Source: an uncultured Granulicatella sp. (GTDB lineage: Bacteria > Bacillota > Bacilli > Lactobacillales > Aerococcaceae). From it: a stretch of 64,000 nucleotides of DNA. Position 1 is the stretch's first letter. Every line of letters begins with the position of its first letter. The stretch covers positions 1-64,000 of the forward strand of contig NZ_CALHIF010000040.1 of NCBI RefSeq assembly GCF_938030755.1. Reading direction: 5' to 3'. The notes beneath the pieces were generated by a model, which saw nothing but the letters and a program-made list of their open reading frames with translations, searched no databases and was not told the DNA's origin. The translations under genes and the position numbers were made by a program. Positions 16,905 through 26,070 of this stretch are shown here, one piece after another.

Positions 16905-19433
16905 TTATTCTTGTTCGTCTTTACGCTTTGTTGCTACGAGTCCTAATGAAGCTAGAATACTCATTGCTGCCGTACTAAAAATAGCAAATTCACTACCTGT
17001 ACCAGTATTTGGTAATTGTTCTTCATTCGTTACTGTGCCTCGGCCTTCATTATGAACAACTTGTCCTAACGTTGCATTAGTATTTCCTGCTGCTACCACA
17101 TTAGAAACTGCTGGAACTTCTTCTGAAATCATTAATTCAGGAAGCTCAAACACAAGGTCTTCACCATAATTAACGCCAACCACAAATTCTGGCAACTCAA
17201 CTTGGATTAATGGTTCTACCATACGTTCAGCAGTATAGATAGCTAATAAACGATTATATTCTTTTTCAGCGTCTGCTAAAGCCGTTTCTGCTGCTGTTTT
17301 CGCAGCTGTTTTAGCAGTTACATCATTTTCTAACGCTTTTAAGTCGTCAACATGTTTTTGGACTTCAGCTTTCTTAGTTGCTAAATCTGCTTCTAATTTA
17401 GTTTTATTTGCTAATAATTTTTTTGCGTTTTCTACTACTTTTTTCGCTTCTTTTTCTGCTTGAACAGCATTCTCTAATTCTTTCTCACGAGTTGCTGTTG
17501 TTTGTTTAGCTGCTTCAAGCGCAGTTGTAGCTGTTGCTAAATCTTGCTCTTTAGCTGTTACATTCGAATCAGCTGTAGCTTTGTCTGCTCTTGCTTGATT
17601 TAAAGCTGCTAGTTTTGTTGCATTATCAGCTGTAACATCTTGAAGACGTTTGTTCGCTACTGCTTGAGTAGCTTTCGCATCCTCTAACGCTTTTGCTGCC
17701 TTATCAGCTGCTACTTGTTTTGCTGGTGTAGTTGAAACTTCAGCATTTAAGCGTGCTAATTCAGCTTTTGCATCAGCTACAGCTTTATCAGCAGCCACTT
17801 TATCAGCTTTTGCTTGGTCTAACTTCGCTTGAGCTGTTGTACGGTCAGTTTCTGGTAATGCGCGGTTTGTAGTAGCTTCGTCTGTGATTTGTTTTTGCCC
17901 GAAGCTATTTGCATTCAACACGTGCAATTGTAGGATTGTATTTCCATATTTGTCTGACCCTTTTGCAAATGCCACACCTTGGATACTGTCACGTGATAGT
18001 GCTGTGAAGTGACCTCCAGCACCCTCCATCATGAATGAAACAGCAGACTGTGCAGCGTACTTCATAAGTTCTAATCGTGACAATTGTAATTTGCCGTCTT
18101 GAAGTTTGAATCGACCATCCCAGTACGTTGCTAAGTTTTCATATGGTTGGCTGCTTGTTTCAGTGGTTAATGCTTTTTCGTTATATCTGTATCCCAACGC
18201 TTTAGCCGCTTCAGCAATACTCTTACCTGAGTGGTTGATGAATGTGATATTGTTCGCAACGTAACGTTTTGCAACTTCTTTAGCAAATTCAATGTTCTTG
18301 GTGTTGATTTTCGCATCTCCCAAGCCTATTGCGCGACGAATTTCGTTCAACGTTGTAATGAATTGGTCATTCACGTCGTTCAACACGTCTTGTGGTAAGT
18401 TGTTGACGTCGAACACTTCTGAAGTTCTTTCGTACGGCATTGCGTCAATTTTGGCAATCGCTGTACGTCTAGCCACTTCAGCACTCCTGTTTAATGCAGC
18501 AGCGGCCGTGTCTACTTTCGCATCATGCGTTTCTTTAGCTTTCTTATATTCGGCAGTTCCGCGTTGTAAACCGCTTCTCCAGTTTTCATCTTCTGCATCT
18601 AAATATGCTTTTGCATCACTAGCCCACTTAGTGTCAACTGTGATGTTTGTAATTGTTGGGATAGCGTCTAACGCTTTCTCAGCTGATTTTACTGCTTCAC
18701 CAGCAGTTTTTGCTGTTGTTTCTTTCGCTGGGATTTCTGAAGCGATTTGTGTTTTCTTAGCTTCACGTTCAGCGTCAGCTTTCTTAGAAGCCTCTAATTC
18801 TTTTTCAGCAACATTCTTAGTAACGATTGCATCGTTTACTTTTTGGTCAGCTGCATCTTTAGCATCTTGTGCGTCTTTAACAGCTGTTCCGCTGATTGCA
18901 TCTTCAGCTTCTTTGACTTTGTTTTCAGCGTCTTTTTGTTCAGCTTTTGCTAACTCCAAAGATTGAGCTTTCTTGTCAGCGTCTGCTTGTTTTGCTGTTT
19001 GGTCAGCTTTTGCAGTTTCAACGGCTTGAGCTTTTGTATCTTTTTCCGCTGTCTTTTCTGTAGTTGTTTGTTCTAATTCGGCAACCTTTTCAGGTGTTAC
19101 GTCTTTAGCGGCTTCAACTTTTTCAGCTAATGCTTTTTCTTCTGCTTGAGCTGCAGCTTTTTCTTCCGCTTTTGCATCACGTTTGGCCTCAGCTTCTGTT
19201 AATGCATTTTCTTTCGCTTGTTTATCAGCTTTAGCATCCGACACTTTATCTTGCGCATCCAAGACTTGTTCATCAGAAACTGTCGTTATCTTTGTTTCCG
19301 TTGTTGCCTCCGCAACTGGTTCACTTGGCGCAACAGGTGTTGTAACTTCTTCAGCATTCACGTTACTACCTACTGTTGCGATTGCAGCAATTGTAGCGGT
19401 TGTGAAAGCTAGTTTTTTTCCACGATTACTCAT
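16905..19433 (-). CDS. SEC10/PgrA-like LPXTG surface protein
   Basis: 842-aa sortase-anchored wall protein. The signal peptide (about 1-27) ends in NVNAEE. Residues about 55-270 and 530-720 are Lys/Glu/Ala-rich coiled coils. Between them (about 340-520) is the SEC10/PgrA-type CAP-like domain with LNEIRRAIGL, FINHSGKSIAEAAKALGY and GAGGHFTALSRDSI. The sorting signal LPNTG lies at 807-811, followed by a hydrophobic helix and the tail KRKDEQE. Related proteins serve in surface exclusion or adhesion. Single gene with its own terminator; no conjugation genes are nearby, so a plasmid-type exclusion role is not supported. Confidence 0.88.
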   Translation of the reverse strand: MSNRGKKLAFTTATIAAIATVGSNVNAEEVTTPVAPSEPVAEATTETKITTVSDEQVLDAQDKVSDAKADKQAKENALTEAEAKRDAKAEEKAAAQAEEKALAEKVEAAKDVTPEKVAELEQTTTEKTAEKDTKAQAVETAKADQTAKQADADKKAQSLELAKAEQKDAENKVKEAEDAISGTAVKDAQDAKDAADQKVNDAIVTKNVAEKELEASKKADAEREAKKTQIASEIPAKETTAKTAGEAVKSAEKALDAIPTITNITVDTKWASDAKAYLDAEDENWRSGLQRGTAEYKKAKETHDAKVDTAAAALNRSAEVARRTAIAKIDAMPYERTSEVFDVNNLPQDVLNDVNDQFITTLNEIRRAIGLGDAKINTKNIEFAKEVAKRYVANNITFINHSGKSIAEAAKALGYRYNEKALTTETSSQPYENLATYWDGRFKLQDGKLQLSRLELMKYAAQSAVSFMMEGAGGHFTALSRDSIQGVAFAKGSDKYGNTILQLHVLNANSFGQKQITDEATTNRALPETDRTTAQAKLDQAKADKVAADKAVADAKAELARLNAEVSTTPAKQVAADKAAKALEDAKATQAVANKRLQDVTADNATKLAALNQARADKATADSNVTAKEQDLATATTALEAAKQTTATREKELENAVQAEKEAKKVVENAKKLLANKTKLEADLATKKAEVQKHVDDLKALENDVTAKTAAKTAAETALADAEKEYNRLLAIYTAERMVEPLIQVELPEFVVGVNYGEDLVFELPELMISEEVPAVSNVVAAGNTNATLGQVVHNEGRGTVTNEEQLPNTGTGSEFAIFSTAAMSILASLGLVATKRKDEQE

Positions 19434-19555
19434 TACTTCACATACCTTCCCAATAGAATATTCACATTCTTAATAAAGAATTCACCTAAATCTAACATAA
19501 AAGAAAAAAAGAAACAAGTTATTTTTTATTCATATTCGAGGCAAAAATTATATAA

Positions 19556-19586
19556 AAAAAAGCCTTTGATTTTATTCAAAGGCTTT
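19556..19586 (-). terminator. terminator after DUF6287 lipoprotein
   Basis: AAGCCTTTGA-ATAAAA-TCAAAGGCTT followed by TTTTTT on minus. Confidence 0.85.
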
Positions 19587-19630
19587 GCTGCTTATACTTA
19601 ATTCAATTTATTGTGTTTTTCATCTCGCAA

Positions 19631-20635
19631 TTATTCACTGACTTTATAGAAGAAGCAATCCGTCTCTCCTTGGTACGCCTGCCCTACCATAATACGGTCT
19701 TTTGAGGAGTCCGATGGATCTTGAATCCCATTAAATATGAATGGCGAGTTAGCTTGAATAAAAATCATATTAAATCCACCAGCCATCGCTGATTTTACTT
19801 TGGCGCCAACCATTACAAAACCATTTACTTCTCTTGCATTGCCAACAATTTCATAATCTCCAACAAGACCATTTGCATCAAAAGTATACGTTTGGCCTTT
19901 GTTATTTTTCCATGTACCGGCTAAGCTTGAATAATCTCCGTTCTTAATAGCTTCAATATCAATACCTTTCTTTTCTGCTACAGGCGCATTGTTTCCTTTT
20001 ACAGATTTAAATCCAACTGTTGATAAATCTAATGCTTCGCCTAATTTTTGGAATTCTTCTGCTGACAAATCACTTTTATTTTTTTCTAATCGGAGCCCTG
20101 ATTTATCAATTTGGAACTGTCCTAATGTAGAATTACGTGCTCCACCTGAGGCATGAAATGCAAAAGTACCATCTTTAAGCGGAACAATAGATGTACGTTC
20201 TCCAATAGCGTCTAAACCATTTTCTTTCGTCGTCATTCTAACTAATTGATCTTTATTAAGCGTATATAAATTAATCAAACTCCATTTATTGTCTTTAGTG
20301 CGGAACGCAATCAGTAATTCATCGATTCCATTTTTATCCAAATCCACCTGTGCATATTCAATCCCAGTAAAAGTTCCACCCGGTCTTGCAAGAGATGCCA
20401 TATAGTTAATGTCTTCACTACCTGTTGAGCTTCCAGGTTGCACTTTTGCGTACTTTTGAATCACTGCATCATAAAGTGTGTAATCTGGTTTTACTTCTTC
20501 TGTAGTCGAAACAGCTGTTGTCGTTGTTGTTGTTTCTTCTACTGTTGTAGTCTCTTCTGTCTTTTGTTGCGACTGACATGCAGCAAGTAATATCGTTGCT
20601 AGTGCAATTGTTGATAGTAATTTCCCTTTTTTCAT
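19631..20635 (-). CDS. DUF6287-type lipoprotein
   Basis: 334-aa lipoprotein: lipobox LLAACQS (Cys 20), a Glu/Thr-rich linker (EETTTVEETTTTTT), a central domain with VDLDKNGIDELLIAF that resembles an EF-hand-like calcium loop, and a C-terminal segment with IDIEAIKNGDYSSLAGTW and GQTYTFDANGLV, the pattern of streptococcal DUF6287 domains. Exported and membrane-anchored; function unknown. Monocistronic by its terminator. Confidence 0.7.
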   Translation of the reverse strand: MKKGKLLSTIALATILLAACQSQQKTEETTTVEETTTTTTAVSTTEEVKPDYTLYDAVIQKYAKVQPGSSTGSEDINYMASLARPGGTFTGIEYAQVDLDKNGIDELLIAFRTKDNKWSLINLYTLNKDQLVRMTTKENGLDAIGERTSIVPLKDGTFAFHASGGARNSTLGQFQIDKSGLRLEKNKSDLSAEEFQKLGEALDLSTVGFKSVKGNNAPVAEKKGIDIEAIKNGDYSSLAGTWKNNKGQTYTFDANGLVGDYEIVGNAREVNGFVMVGAKVKSAMAGGFNMIFIQANSPFIFNGIQDPSDSSKDRIMVGQAYQGETDCFFYKVSE

Positions 20636-20731
20636 AATGCCTTCAATGATTGAGAATATTTTATGAAGGAATTGTATACTAAAAATAACTTCTCGTTTAC
20701 TTTTTATATAACCGAATTTTCAAAGTCTCAA

Positions 20732-20766
20732 AAAAAGACTTGAACAAATCACTGTTCAAGTCTTTT
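20732..20766 (-). terminator. terminator after DUF1307 lipoprotein 2
   Basis: AAGACTTGAACA-GTGATT-TGTTCAAGTCTT with a TTTTTT tail on minus. Confidence 0.85.
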
Positions 20767-20770
20767 CGTT

Positions 20771-21235
20771 TTATTTTTTCGTTTGTTCTTTGAATCCTTG
20801 TTTTATTGGAGCTTCTTTACTCTTAGAGAACAATGCGTTTTCTCCATCTCCTGATAAGTAACCGTTTCGAATAAGGCCACTAATGAATACATTGTCGCTA
20901 TTCTTTAGTGTTGAAAACTTATTCTTCGTTAAGTCGATTTCAACTGACGAGATGAGTTTGCCATCTTTTTCTGTAATAGAAGTCACAACTCCATCGATTC
21001 CTTTAAGCGTTGCAAAGAGTTCTTCATTCTCCTTACGAACCTCACTAATGGCATCTGATTCGGTCGTTTCAATTTTAAGTTTTGTCACGGTATCATTCTT
21101 TTTATCATACGTATAAGTGATAAAAAATTCCGCATTTTTTGAATTTTGAGTGAAAGTCGCAGTCTCTTGTGAGCTACAACCTACTAATAGAAATAGGAAG
21201 CTAATCCCTAAAATAATTTGAAAGAATTTTTTCAT
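20771..21235 (-). CDS. YehR/DUF1307 family lipoprotein 2
   Basis: 154-aa lipoprotein with lipobox LLVGCSS (Cys 20) and the DUF1307 start FITYTYDKKNDTVTKLKIET. Paralogue of the product of 16342-16791. Its start lies 12 nt after the stop of the upstream 306-aa membrane protein, so the two are one operon and may act together at the envelope. Function unknown. Confidence 0.8.
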   Translation of the reverse strand: MKKFFQIILGISFLFLLVGCSSQETATFTQNSKNAEFFITYTYDKKNDTVTKLKIETTESDAISEVRKENEELFATLKGIDGVVTSITEKDGKLISSVEIDLTKNKFSTLKNSDNVFISGLIRNGYLSGDGENALFSKSKEAPIKQGFKEQTKK

Positions 21236-21247
21236 TGGCCCCCTCGC

Positions 21248-22168
21248 TTATTGTGCTTTCTTTTGGAATAATTTTTGGTAGTAGAAGTACACAGTTGCAG
21301 CTGATGCTGCAAATGCTACTAAATAGAAGAAGATTGCAATTTTTGATCCAGTTTGTAATCCATCTACGAATGATTGTGCAGTGCGGCTTGCTGCCAATGG
21401 GTTTGTAAATGCTTCAGAAACAAGTGCATTTACTGCAGAATTTGATTTTCCACTAAAGAAATCAGATAATTTTCCAAGTGCATCTAGGAATCCGCCACCT
21501 AAGATGTTTCCTAAGAAGACAGATACTACCATTGCTAATGAAGCTACATTCACGTTAGTCCATAAGTTTTTGCCTTCTTTATGAGCTTGGTATAAGAAAT
21601 ATCCAGTAAATACGGCACCTACTAACGCAAAGAAGAATGATAAACCAAAGTATAAGCTTAAGTTCTTCACTTTATTAGAAAGCTCCATATATGCTGCTTG
21701 TAAACTTGTAGTATTAACCCCACCATTTGAACCAAACGCAAAACTTAGTCCATTTAACAACACTAACAGTGTGAAGATTGCAAGAGCAATTGATACACCA
21801 AAGAAGATTTTTTCAAATAAAGAATTTTTATTATAGCTTGCTACTGTATCCACTGCTTGACTCATTTTTTCTTTATTTTCTTCAGTGAATACTTTTTTGG
21901 CTGCTTCTTCCATTTTTTCTTTAGCAACACCCGCAACTTCTTTTGCTTTTTCAGTTGCTTCCCCTGCTTTTTCTTTTACGTTTTCTACAACTTCTTTAAA
22001 GTCTCCATCCGCTTCAGGAGTTTTTGCTTCTTTCGCTTCTTCAACAACTGTTTCTGCTACTTCTTTCACTTCTTCAGCTGTTTCTTTTGCTGCTTCAACT
22101 ACTTCGTCTTTTACTTCTATAGCTTTTTCAGCAACTGATTCAAGATTTTTATTTTCGTTTTGATCCAT
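21248..22168 (-). CDS. membrane protein with long charged helical N-terminus
   Basis: 306 aa. Residues 1-115 are almost entirely Lys/Glu/Ala/Val helical repeats (EVVEAAKETAEEVKEVAET and similar), like LEA or apolipoprotein-type amphipathic helices, with no signal peptide. About 125-300 hold four hydrophobic helices (starting IFFGVSIALAIFTLLVLL, FGLSFFFALVGAVFTGYF, VASLAMVVSVFLGNILGG, IAIFFYLVAFAASAATVYF). The helical part is therefore probably cytoplasmic. I recognise no family. Operon with DUF1307 lipoprotein 2. Confidence 0.7.
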   Translation of the reverse strand: MDQNENKNLESVAEKAIEVKDEVVEAAKETAEEVKEVAETVVEEAKEAKTPEADGDFKEVVENVKEKAGEATEKAKEVAGVAKEKMEEAAKKVFTEENKEKMSQAVDTVASYNKNSLFEKIFFGVSIALAIFTLLVLLNGLSFAFGSNGGVNTTSLQAAYMELSNKVKNLSLYFGLSFFFALVGAVFTGYFLYQAHKEGKNLWTNVNVASLAMVVSVFLGNILGGGFLDALGKLSDFFSGKSNSAVNALVSEAFTNPLAASRTAQSFVDGLQTGSKIAIFFYLVAFAASAATVYFYYQKLFQKKAQ

Positions 22169-22283
22169 CAGAGCACCTCTTTTTTAGTTAATTATTTTCT
22201 AATTTTATCACAATATTCCGCTTTCATCCACTTATAAAAATCTATAAATCCCCTTCTCAACAACGTTTCAAAACATTGAGAAC

Positions 22284-22315
22284 AAAAAGAAGCTAGACCG
22301 CAGCCTAGCTCCTTT
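22284..22315 (-). terminator. terminator after beta-helix lipoprotein 2
   Basis: GGAGCTAG-GCTGCGGT-CTAGCTTC followed by TTTTTG on minus. Confidence 0.75.
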
Positions 22316-22325
22316 CAGTTAAGTT

Positions 22326-23685
22326 TTATTTTAAGACGGTCCCATCGGCTAATGTAATCGTATATCCATTCAAGTTAATGGTTCCTTTGTTAACTAAAGA
22401 TGTAATTTTGACGTTTCCTGTCAACGTCCATGTCGCCCCCTCTTCTACTGTGATTACTGCATTATTGTCCACGGCAGTCCCTCCTTCAGCATTTTCTACT
22501 ATATTGATTGTACCTGTAAAGTTTGTTCCTTTGCCCATTGTAAAGTTCAAAGTAGAAACGGTATCAACCTCAATAGCCCCTGTAAGCGTTTGGTTCGTCG
22601 TTGTTAAATCAACTTGACCACCATTGGCTCCGGCTGTCCCCCAGCCACGTGTCGCATCATTTCCTAAGATGGCTAATAATCTGCCAGATGAATCTTGATT
22701 TGTGATCGTTACGTCTTCTAAAGTAATAACGCTGTGTGTGTTTGTTACGTAGATTTGGTCTCCATTACGCCCTGTTAAAGTGCCGCCTTTCATTGTGAAA
22801 GTAGCCGTTCCACTTTCCGCATCTCCTGACATTGATTGATAAATCATAACGTTGTGCACGTTGTTGTCTGAAGAGCTGCCTTTGGTTGAGCTCATATTCC
22901 CTGTTACGTTGGTGTTTTCTAATGTGATAGAGTTCTGACCCTCGATAACAAGTGCTTCTGAGTTCTCAGCGTTTAAAGTTGCATTTTTAACAGTGACATT
23001 CGCTGTAGAGTATACGGCTGGTGAGTTGTATCCTGTAGAAGTGTACGTTCCTTTGTCTACAACTACTGTACCCCCGCCACGGTCAGTACGAATCGCTGCT
23101 GATGAATTTCCTGCGGTATTCACCGTCAAGTTTGTAGCGTTCATTGCAGCGCCACCAGTTGTTTGGATACCACCTGAGTTTCGTTGTGGTGATGGTTGTA
23201 TCGGATACATTGACGGTCGTTCCAGATCCATAACTGAAAACCCCGTTCCCGTTTTGTGCTGTTGTATTTACGGTAGCGTTTGTGATTGTTACCGTTGCTC
23301 CATCGGTTGCTAAGAATCCTGCGTTCATTCCGTAGAAGTCTCCATTTTCAGTGTTCGATGTCGCTCCGGCTGTTTTGTTAACCGTTACGCCGTCTAATGT
23401 GACAGTTGCTCCTGTTACACGAAGCGCATTTTCATCATCACCAGTAGATTCATAAGTTTCTCCTGTTACGGTTGTATCTGTTGTTAAGTTAGTTGCTGCC
23501 TCACCTTGTGTCACTTGGTCGCTCCCGCCAAACCCTTCTCCTCCAGGTTTAGCTGGGGGACTCTGTTGTGCTTGGACTTGAGAAGTCGCCACCTCTTGTG
23601 TTTGTGCTTGTGTGTTTTGGCATGCAACTAAAGTTGTTGCAATAGTAATCGTGGATAATAGAACAATCATTTTGTTTCTTTTCAT
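22326..23685 (-). pseudogene. beta-helix lipoprotein 2, frameshifted
   Basis: Two overlapping frames together make one protein of about 450 aa. The first (from 23685) has a signal peptide with lipobox TLVACQN and beta-helix repeats up to SDTTITTT. The second continues as RNSGGIQTTGGAAMNATN and runs to 22326. The break fits one extra A in the triplet at 23179-23181; removing it gives a continuous TTTNSGGIQTT. The repeated VTLDGVTVN / VTITNATVN / ITLEDVTITN turns resemble polymorphic beta-strand-repeat proteins. Its promoter has the same direct repeat as beta-helix lipoprotein 1. It could be a true mutation or a sequencing error. Confidence 0.8.
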
Positions 23686-23728
23686 TTTGGTCCCCCTCGC
23701 TTCCTATCAACTATTTGTTGATGGTTTA

Positions 23729-23762
23729 ATCATAACGAGCTTACTTAAAATGAACTTAAAAC
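23729..23762 (-). promoter_or_regulatory. direct-repeat promoter of beta-helix lipoprotein 2
   Basis: Minus-strand TTTTAAGTTCATTTTAAG with 11-bp period (complement within 23743-23762), then 9 nt, then -10 TATGAT (complement of 23729-23734). Nearly identical to the site at 16268-16301. Confidence 0.65.
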
Positions 23763-23798
23763 AAAAAAGTTTTTCGAAAAAAGTTTTTTCAAACTAAA

Positions 23799-23818
23799 AA
23801 TTATCATATATGATAATT
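23799..23818. repeat. 20-bp perfect AT palindrome
   Basis: AATTATCATATATGATAATT, within the intergenic stretch between the MGMT-like gene and beta-helix lipoprotein 2. Possible operator; nothing else supports a role. Confidence 0.4.
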
Positions 23819-23841
23819 ACCATATATAATAATTTCGTACG

Positions 23842-23878
23842 AAAAAAAGACGTTGGAATGATGTTCCAATATCTTTCG
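23842..23878 (-). terminator. second terminator downstream of MGMT-like gene
   Basis: AAAGATATTGGAA-CATCA-TTCCAACGTCTTT followed by TTTTC on minus. Lies in tandem with the hairpin at 23910-23940. Confidence 0.75.
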
Positions 23879-23909
23879 TTTTTCTATCTATCTTAAATCA
23901 CTATAAAAA

Positions 23910-23940
23910 TAAAAGCCCAATCTTTACTTCAGATTGGGCT
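23910..23940 (-). terminator. MGMT-like gene terminator
   Basis: AGCCCAATCT-GAAGTAA-AGATTGGGCT followed by TTTATTTTT on minus; the stem overlaps the stop codon region. Confidence 0.85.
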
Positions 23941-24244
23941 AGTCCTCTTCAGGATTCCATTGATATTTTCTTAGCGAAATATTTGTTTGGCTTTTAAAGA
24001 GAATTCCTTCTTTTTCTAATAACTCCCTTTGCTCAAACCATCCAGGCACAAGTCTTCCACTGGCATTAACGACTCGGTGGCAAGGATAGTCCCCAAAGAG
24101 ATCCACCTGACTTAAAATTTTCCCAACAAGTCTTGCATTTTTTGGTCGTCCTACAAGACTAGCAATTTGTCCATAGGTAGCCACTTTCCCTCTAGGAATT
24201 TCACCTACCACTTCTAAAACTTCATAAACAACCCGTTTATCCAT
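23939..24244 (-). CDS. short MGMT-family DNA-alkyl repair protein
   Basis: About 101 aa, corresponding to the C-terminal DNA-binding domain of O6-methylguanine methyltransferases. GKVATYGQIASLVGRPKNAR is the winged helix and DYPCHRVVNASG the active-site loop. The cysteine of PCHR is kept, unlike classic ATL proteins, which carry tryptophan there. The N-terminal domain is missing, as in the short MGMT-like family. The start is the ATG at 24244, which overlaps the histidine kinase stop (ATGGATAA), so translation is coupled to a sensor kinase, an unusual pairing. Both alkyl transfer and lesion sensing are possible. Confidence 0.82.
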   Translation of the reverse strand: MDKRVVYEVLEVVGEIPRGKVATYGQIASLVGRPKNARLVGKILSQVDLFGDYPCHRVVNASGRLVPGWFEQRELLEKEGILFKSQTNISLRKYQWNPEED

Positions 24245-25475
24245 TTTTTTCACCATCAATGACAAAGCGAATCTGATGGTCGCTGATTAATTCGGCGCTC
24301 AAGCGGACTTGATTGGTTTCAGCAATCTTCTTTGCAATGGCAAGTCCTAATCCACTTCCTCCTGTAGCACGATTTCTTGAGCTGTCTACCCGGTAAAATC
24401 GGTCAAATAATTGACTCACTTGTTCTTTTGTAATCGGCTCAGTGTAATTTTTAAACGAAATTTGATGTTCTTTTGCATTAACAGTAATTGTAGAACTTCC
24501 TACCGTATACTTGATGGCATTGTCTAATAAAATCCGAATTAACTCTGTGACAGCTTCCTTATTTGTTGTCATCATGCTGGAATTATTTCCGGTAAATGCA
24601 ACTTGAAGTCCTTTTTCATCTAATACCGGTTGAATCTCTTCAATGATATTTTTGGTAACATCCACTAAATCCACTTTTTCTTTAGTTGTGCTTGCTTCTC
24701 CTTCGTCGTATCTAGAAAGAAGTAACATTTGCTCGACTAGGGCATTCAATCGTTTAATTTGTCTTCGATTGCTATCGACAAATTTTTCCTGAGTTCCCAT
24801 CATCGCTAAAACGTCTGTATTGGCTGACAAGACAGCTAGCGGTGTTTTAATCTCATGACTCGCATTTGCAATAAATTGTTGCTGACGTTCAACATTCTCA
24901 ACAAATGGTCGAATTGCTTTCTTAGAAACGACACGGACAAGAATATAAACAATTATCAAACAGGCGATAAAAACTCCCCCGGTTACCATTAATAAGCGCC
25001 ACACTTGTTGGACTTCACGGTTAGCATCTACAAAAACGACCATAAAAGATGATTCTTCACCAGAAATCTTGTAACGTAAACTGCCTTCCCATCCACTCAA
25101 AGATTTGGACTCCACCAATCGCAGAGCTGACTCTTTTAAACTTGATTCTTCTACAGAGATTAAATGGGATTGATCTACAGAAGTCACTTCATTATTTTCA
25201 ACTTTAACAACCGCATAACGAGTGGATAATTGGTCATCCTTTCTAAATTCACGACCAATTGGATTCCCATATGAGGGATGCTCTTTAGGAGTTTCATTGG
25301 ATGGAGCATCTGGGAATGTTCCATTATTTTCAACTAACATCGTTGCCACACGATCCACTTGTTCTATTGTTTGTCGGTAGTTTATCCCATTTACAATCAC
25401 TAAGACTACAAAGAGTACGATTGTAAAAGATAACATGGCACTCTTCACAAAACTTTTTTGTAGTTGTTGAAACAT
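24237..25475 (-). CDS. sensor histidine kinase
   Basis: 412-aa membrane kinase. Two transmembrane helices (about residues 10-30 and 140-160) flank an extracytoplasmic sensor domain. The HisKA motif FIANASHEIKTPLAVL carries the phospho-accepting histidine; the ATPase part has LLDNAIKYT (N box) and GGSGLGLAIAKKI (G box). The ATG at 25475 follows AAGGAGG. It follows the response-regulator gene directly. Because that regulator lacks its receiver core, this kinase probably has no working cognate partner in this strain. Likely target genes are the two beta-helix lipoproteins (shared operator). Confidence 0.9.
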   Translation of the reverse strand: MFQQLQKSFVKSAMLSFTIVLFVVLVIVNGINYRQTIEQVDRVATMLVENNGTFPDAPSNETPKEHPSYGNPIGREFRKDDQLSTRYAVVKVENNEVTSVDQSHLISVEESSLKESALRLVESKSLSGWEGSLRYKISGEESSFMVVFVDANREVQQVWRLLMVTGGVFIACLIIVYILVRVVSKKAIRPFVENVERQQQFIANASHEIKTPLAVLSANTDVLAMMGTQEKFVDSNRRQIKRLNALVEQMLLLSRYDEGEASTTKEKVDLVDVTKNIIEEIQPVLDEKGLQVAFTGNNSSMMTTNKEAVTELIRILLDNAIKYTVGSSTITVNAKEHQISFKNYTEPITKEQVSQLFDRFYRVDSSRNRATGGSGLGLAIAKKIAETNQVRLSAELISDHQIRFVIDGEKNG

Positions 25476-25515
25476 ATGCTCCTCCTTCTTTTTTTCTAAC
25501 AATATACGGGGGGAC

Positions 25516-26059
25516 TTAGTTGTTTGCTGATTCAACGACTAATTGATAGCCCAGTCCTCGCGCAGATTTAATCGTTACATCAGCCTCAATCGTTGCTAAC
25601 TTTTTCCGCAACGATGAAATATTCACCCAAACGACATTAATTTCAGCCTCAGAATCAAGCCCCCATACTTTCTCCATAATTAAATCCGTAGAAAGCACTT
25701 GATTACTATTCATCATAAAATATTCCATCAATTGAAATTCTTTATTATTTAATAATACTTGCCCTTTAGACGTCCTCATCGTGAAGGTGTCTCGGTTTAA
25801 TTCAACATTTCCTAGTGTCATAACAGATGCAACAAATACGTTTGGACGACGTAGTAGAGATTTCACGCGCGCTAATAACTCAGCGCCTTCAAAAGGTTTC
25901 GTTAAATAATCATCCGCTCCTTCTTCAAGACCGGTCACTTTGTCCTCTAATTGACTTTTTGCCGTCATGAACCATTTCTACACTATATTTTTGCATTTCC
26001 AACATCATCTTCAGCGCTTGTGCTAAATCGATTTCATCTTCAGCTACTAGAATTCTCAT
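25516..26059 (-). pseudogene. OmpR-family response regulator with internal deletion
   Basis: The original start is the ATG at 26059 (TAGGAGGGTAAAAC before it), giving MRILVAEDEIDLAQALKM and on to VEMVHDG. There the frame is lost. The rest, from TAKSQLEDKV (25968), is in another frame and holds the end of the receiver domain (GADDYLTKPF) and a complete winged-helix domain (LNNKEFQLMEYFM, LRKKLA, SARGLGYQLV). About 40 codons are missing, including the segment with the phosphoacceptor aspartate. The junction sits in ATGACGGC, which could have served as microhomology for the deletion. A leftover 150-codon frame starts at 25968, but would lack regulation by phosphorylation. Confidence 0.85.
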
Positions 26060-26070
26060 GTTTTACCCTC

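Noticed and set aside
18292..18966. 224-codon frame on plus
   Set aside because: Antisense to the coiled-coil part of the LPNTG protein; long antisense frames are expected from Ala/Lys/Glu-rich repeats.
16905..19433. Evidence of a conjugative plasmid (surface-exclusion protein)
   Set aside because: No transfer, replication or integrase genes are present; the flanks are chromosomal lipoprotein genes.
25516..25968. 150-aa protein taken as a complete regulator
   Set aside because: It begins in the middle of a receiver domain with no proper ribosome site; the true start, 91 nt upstream in another frame, has one.
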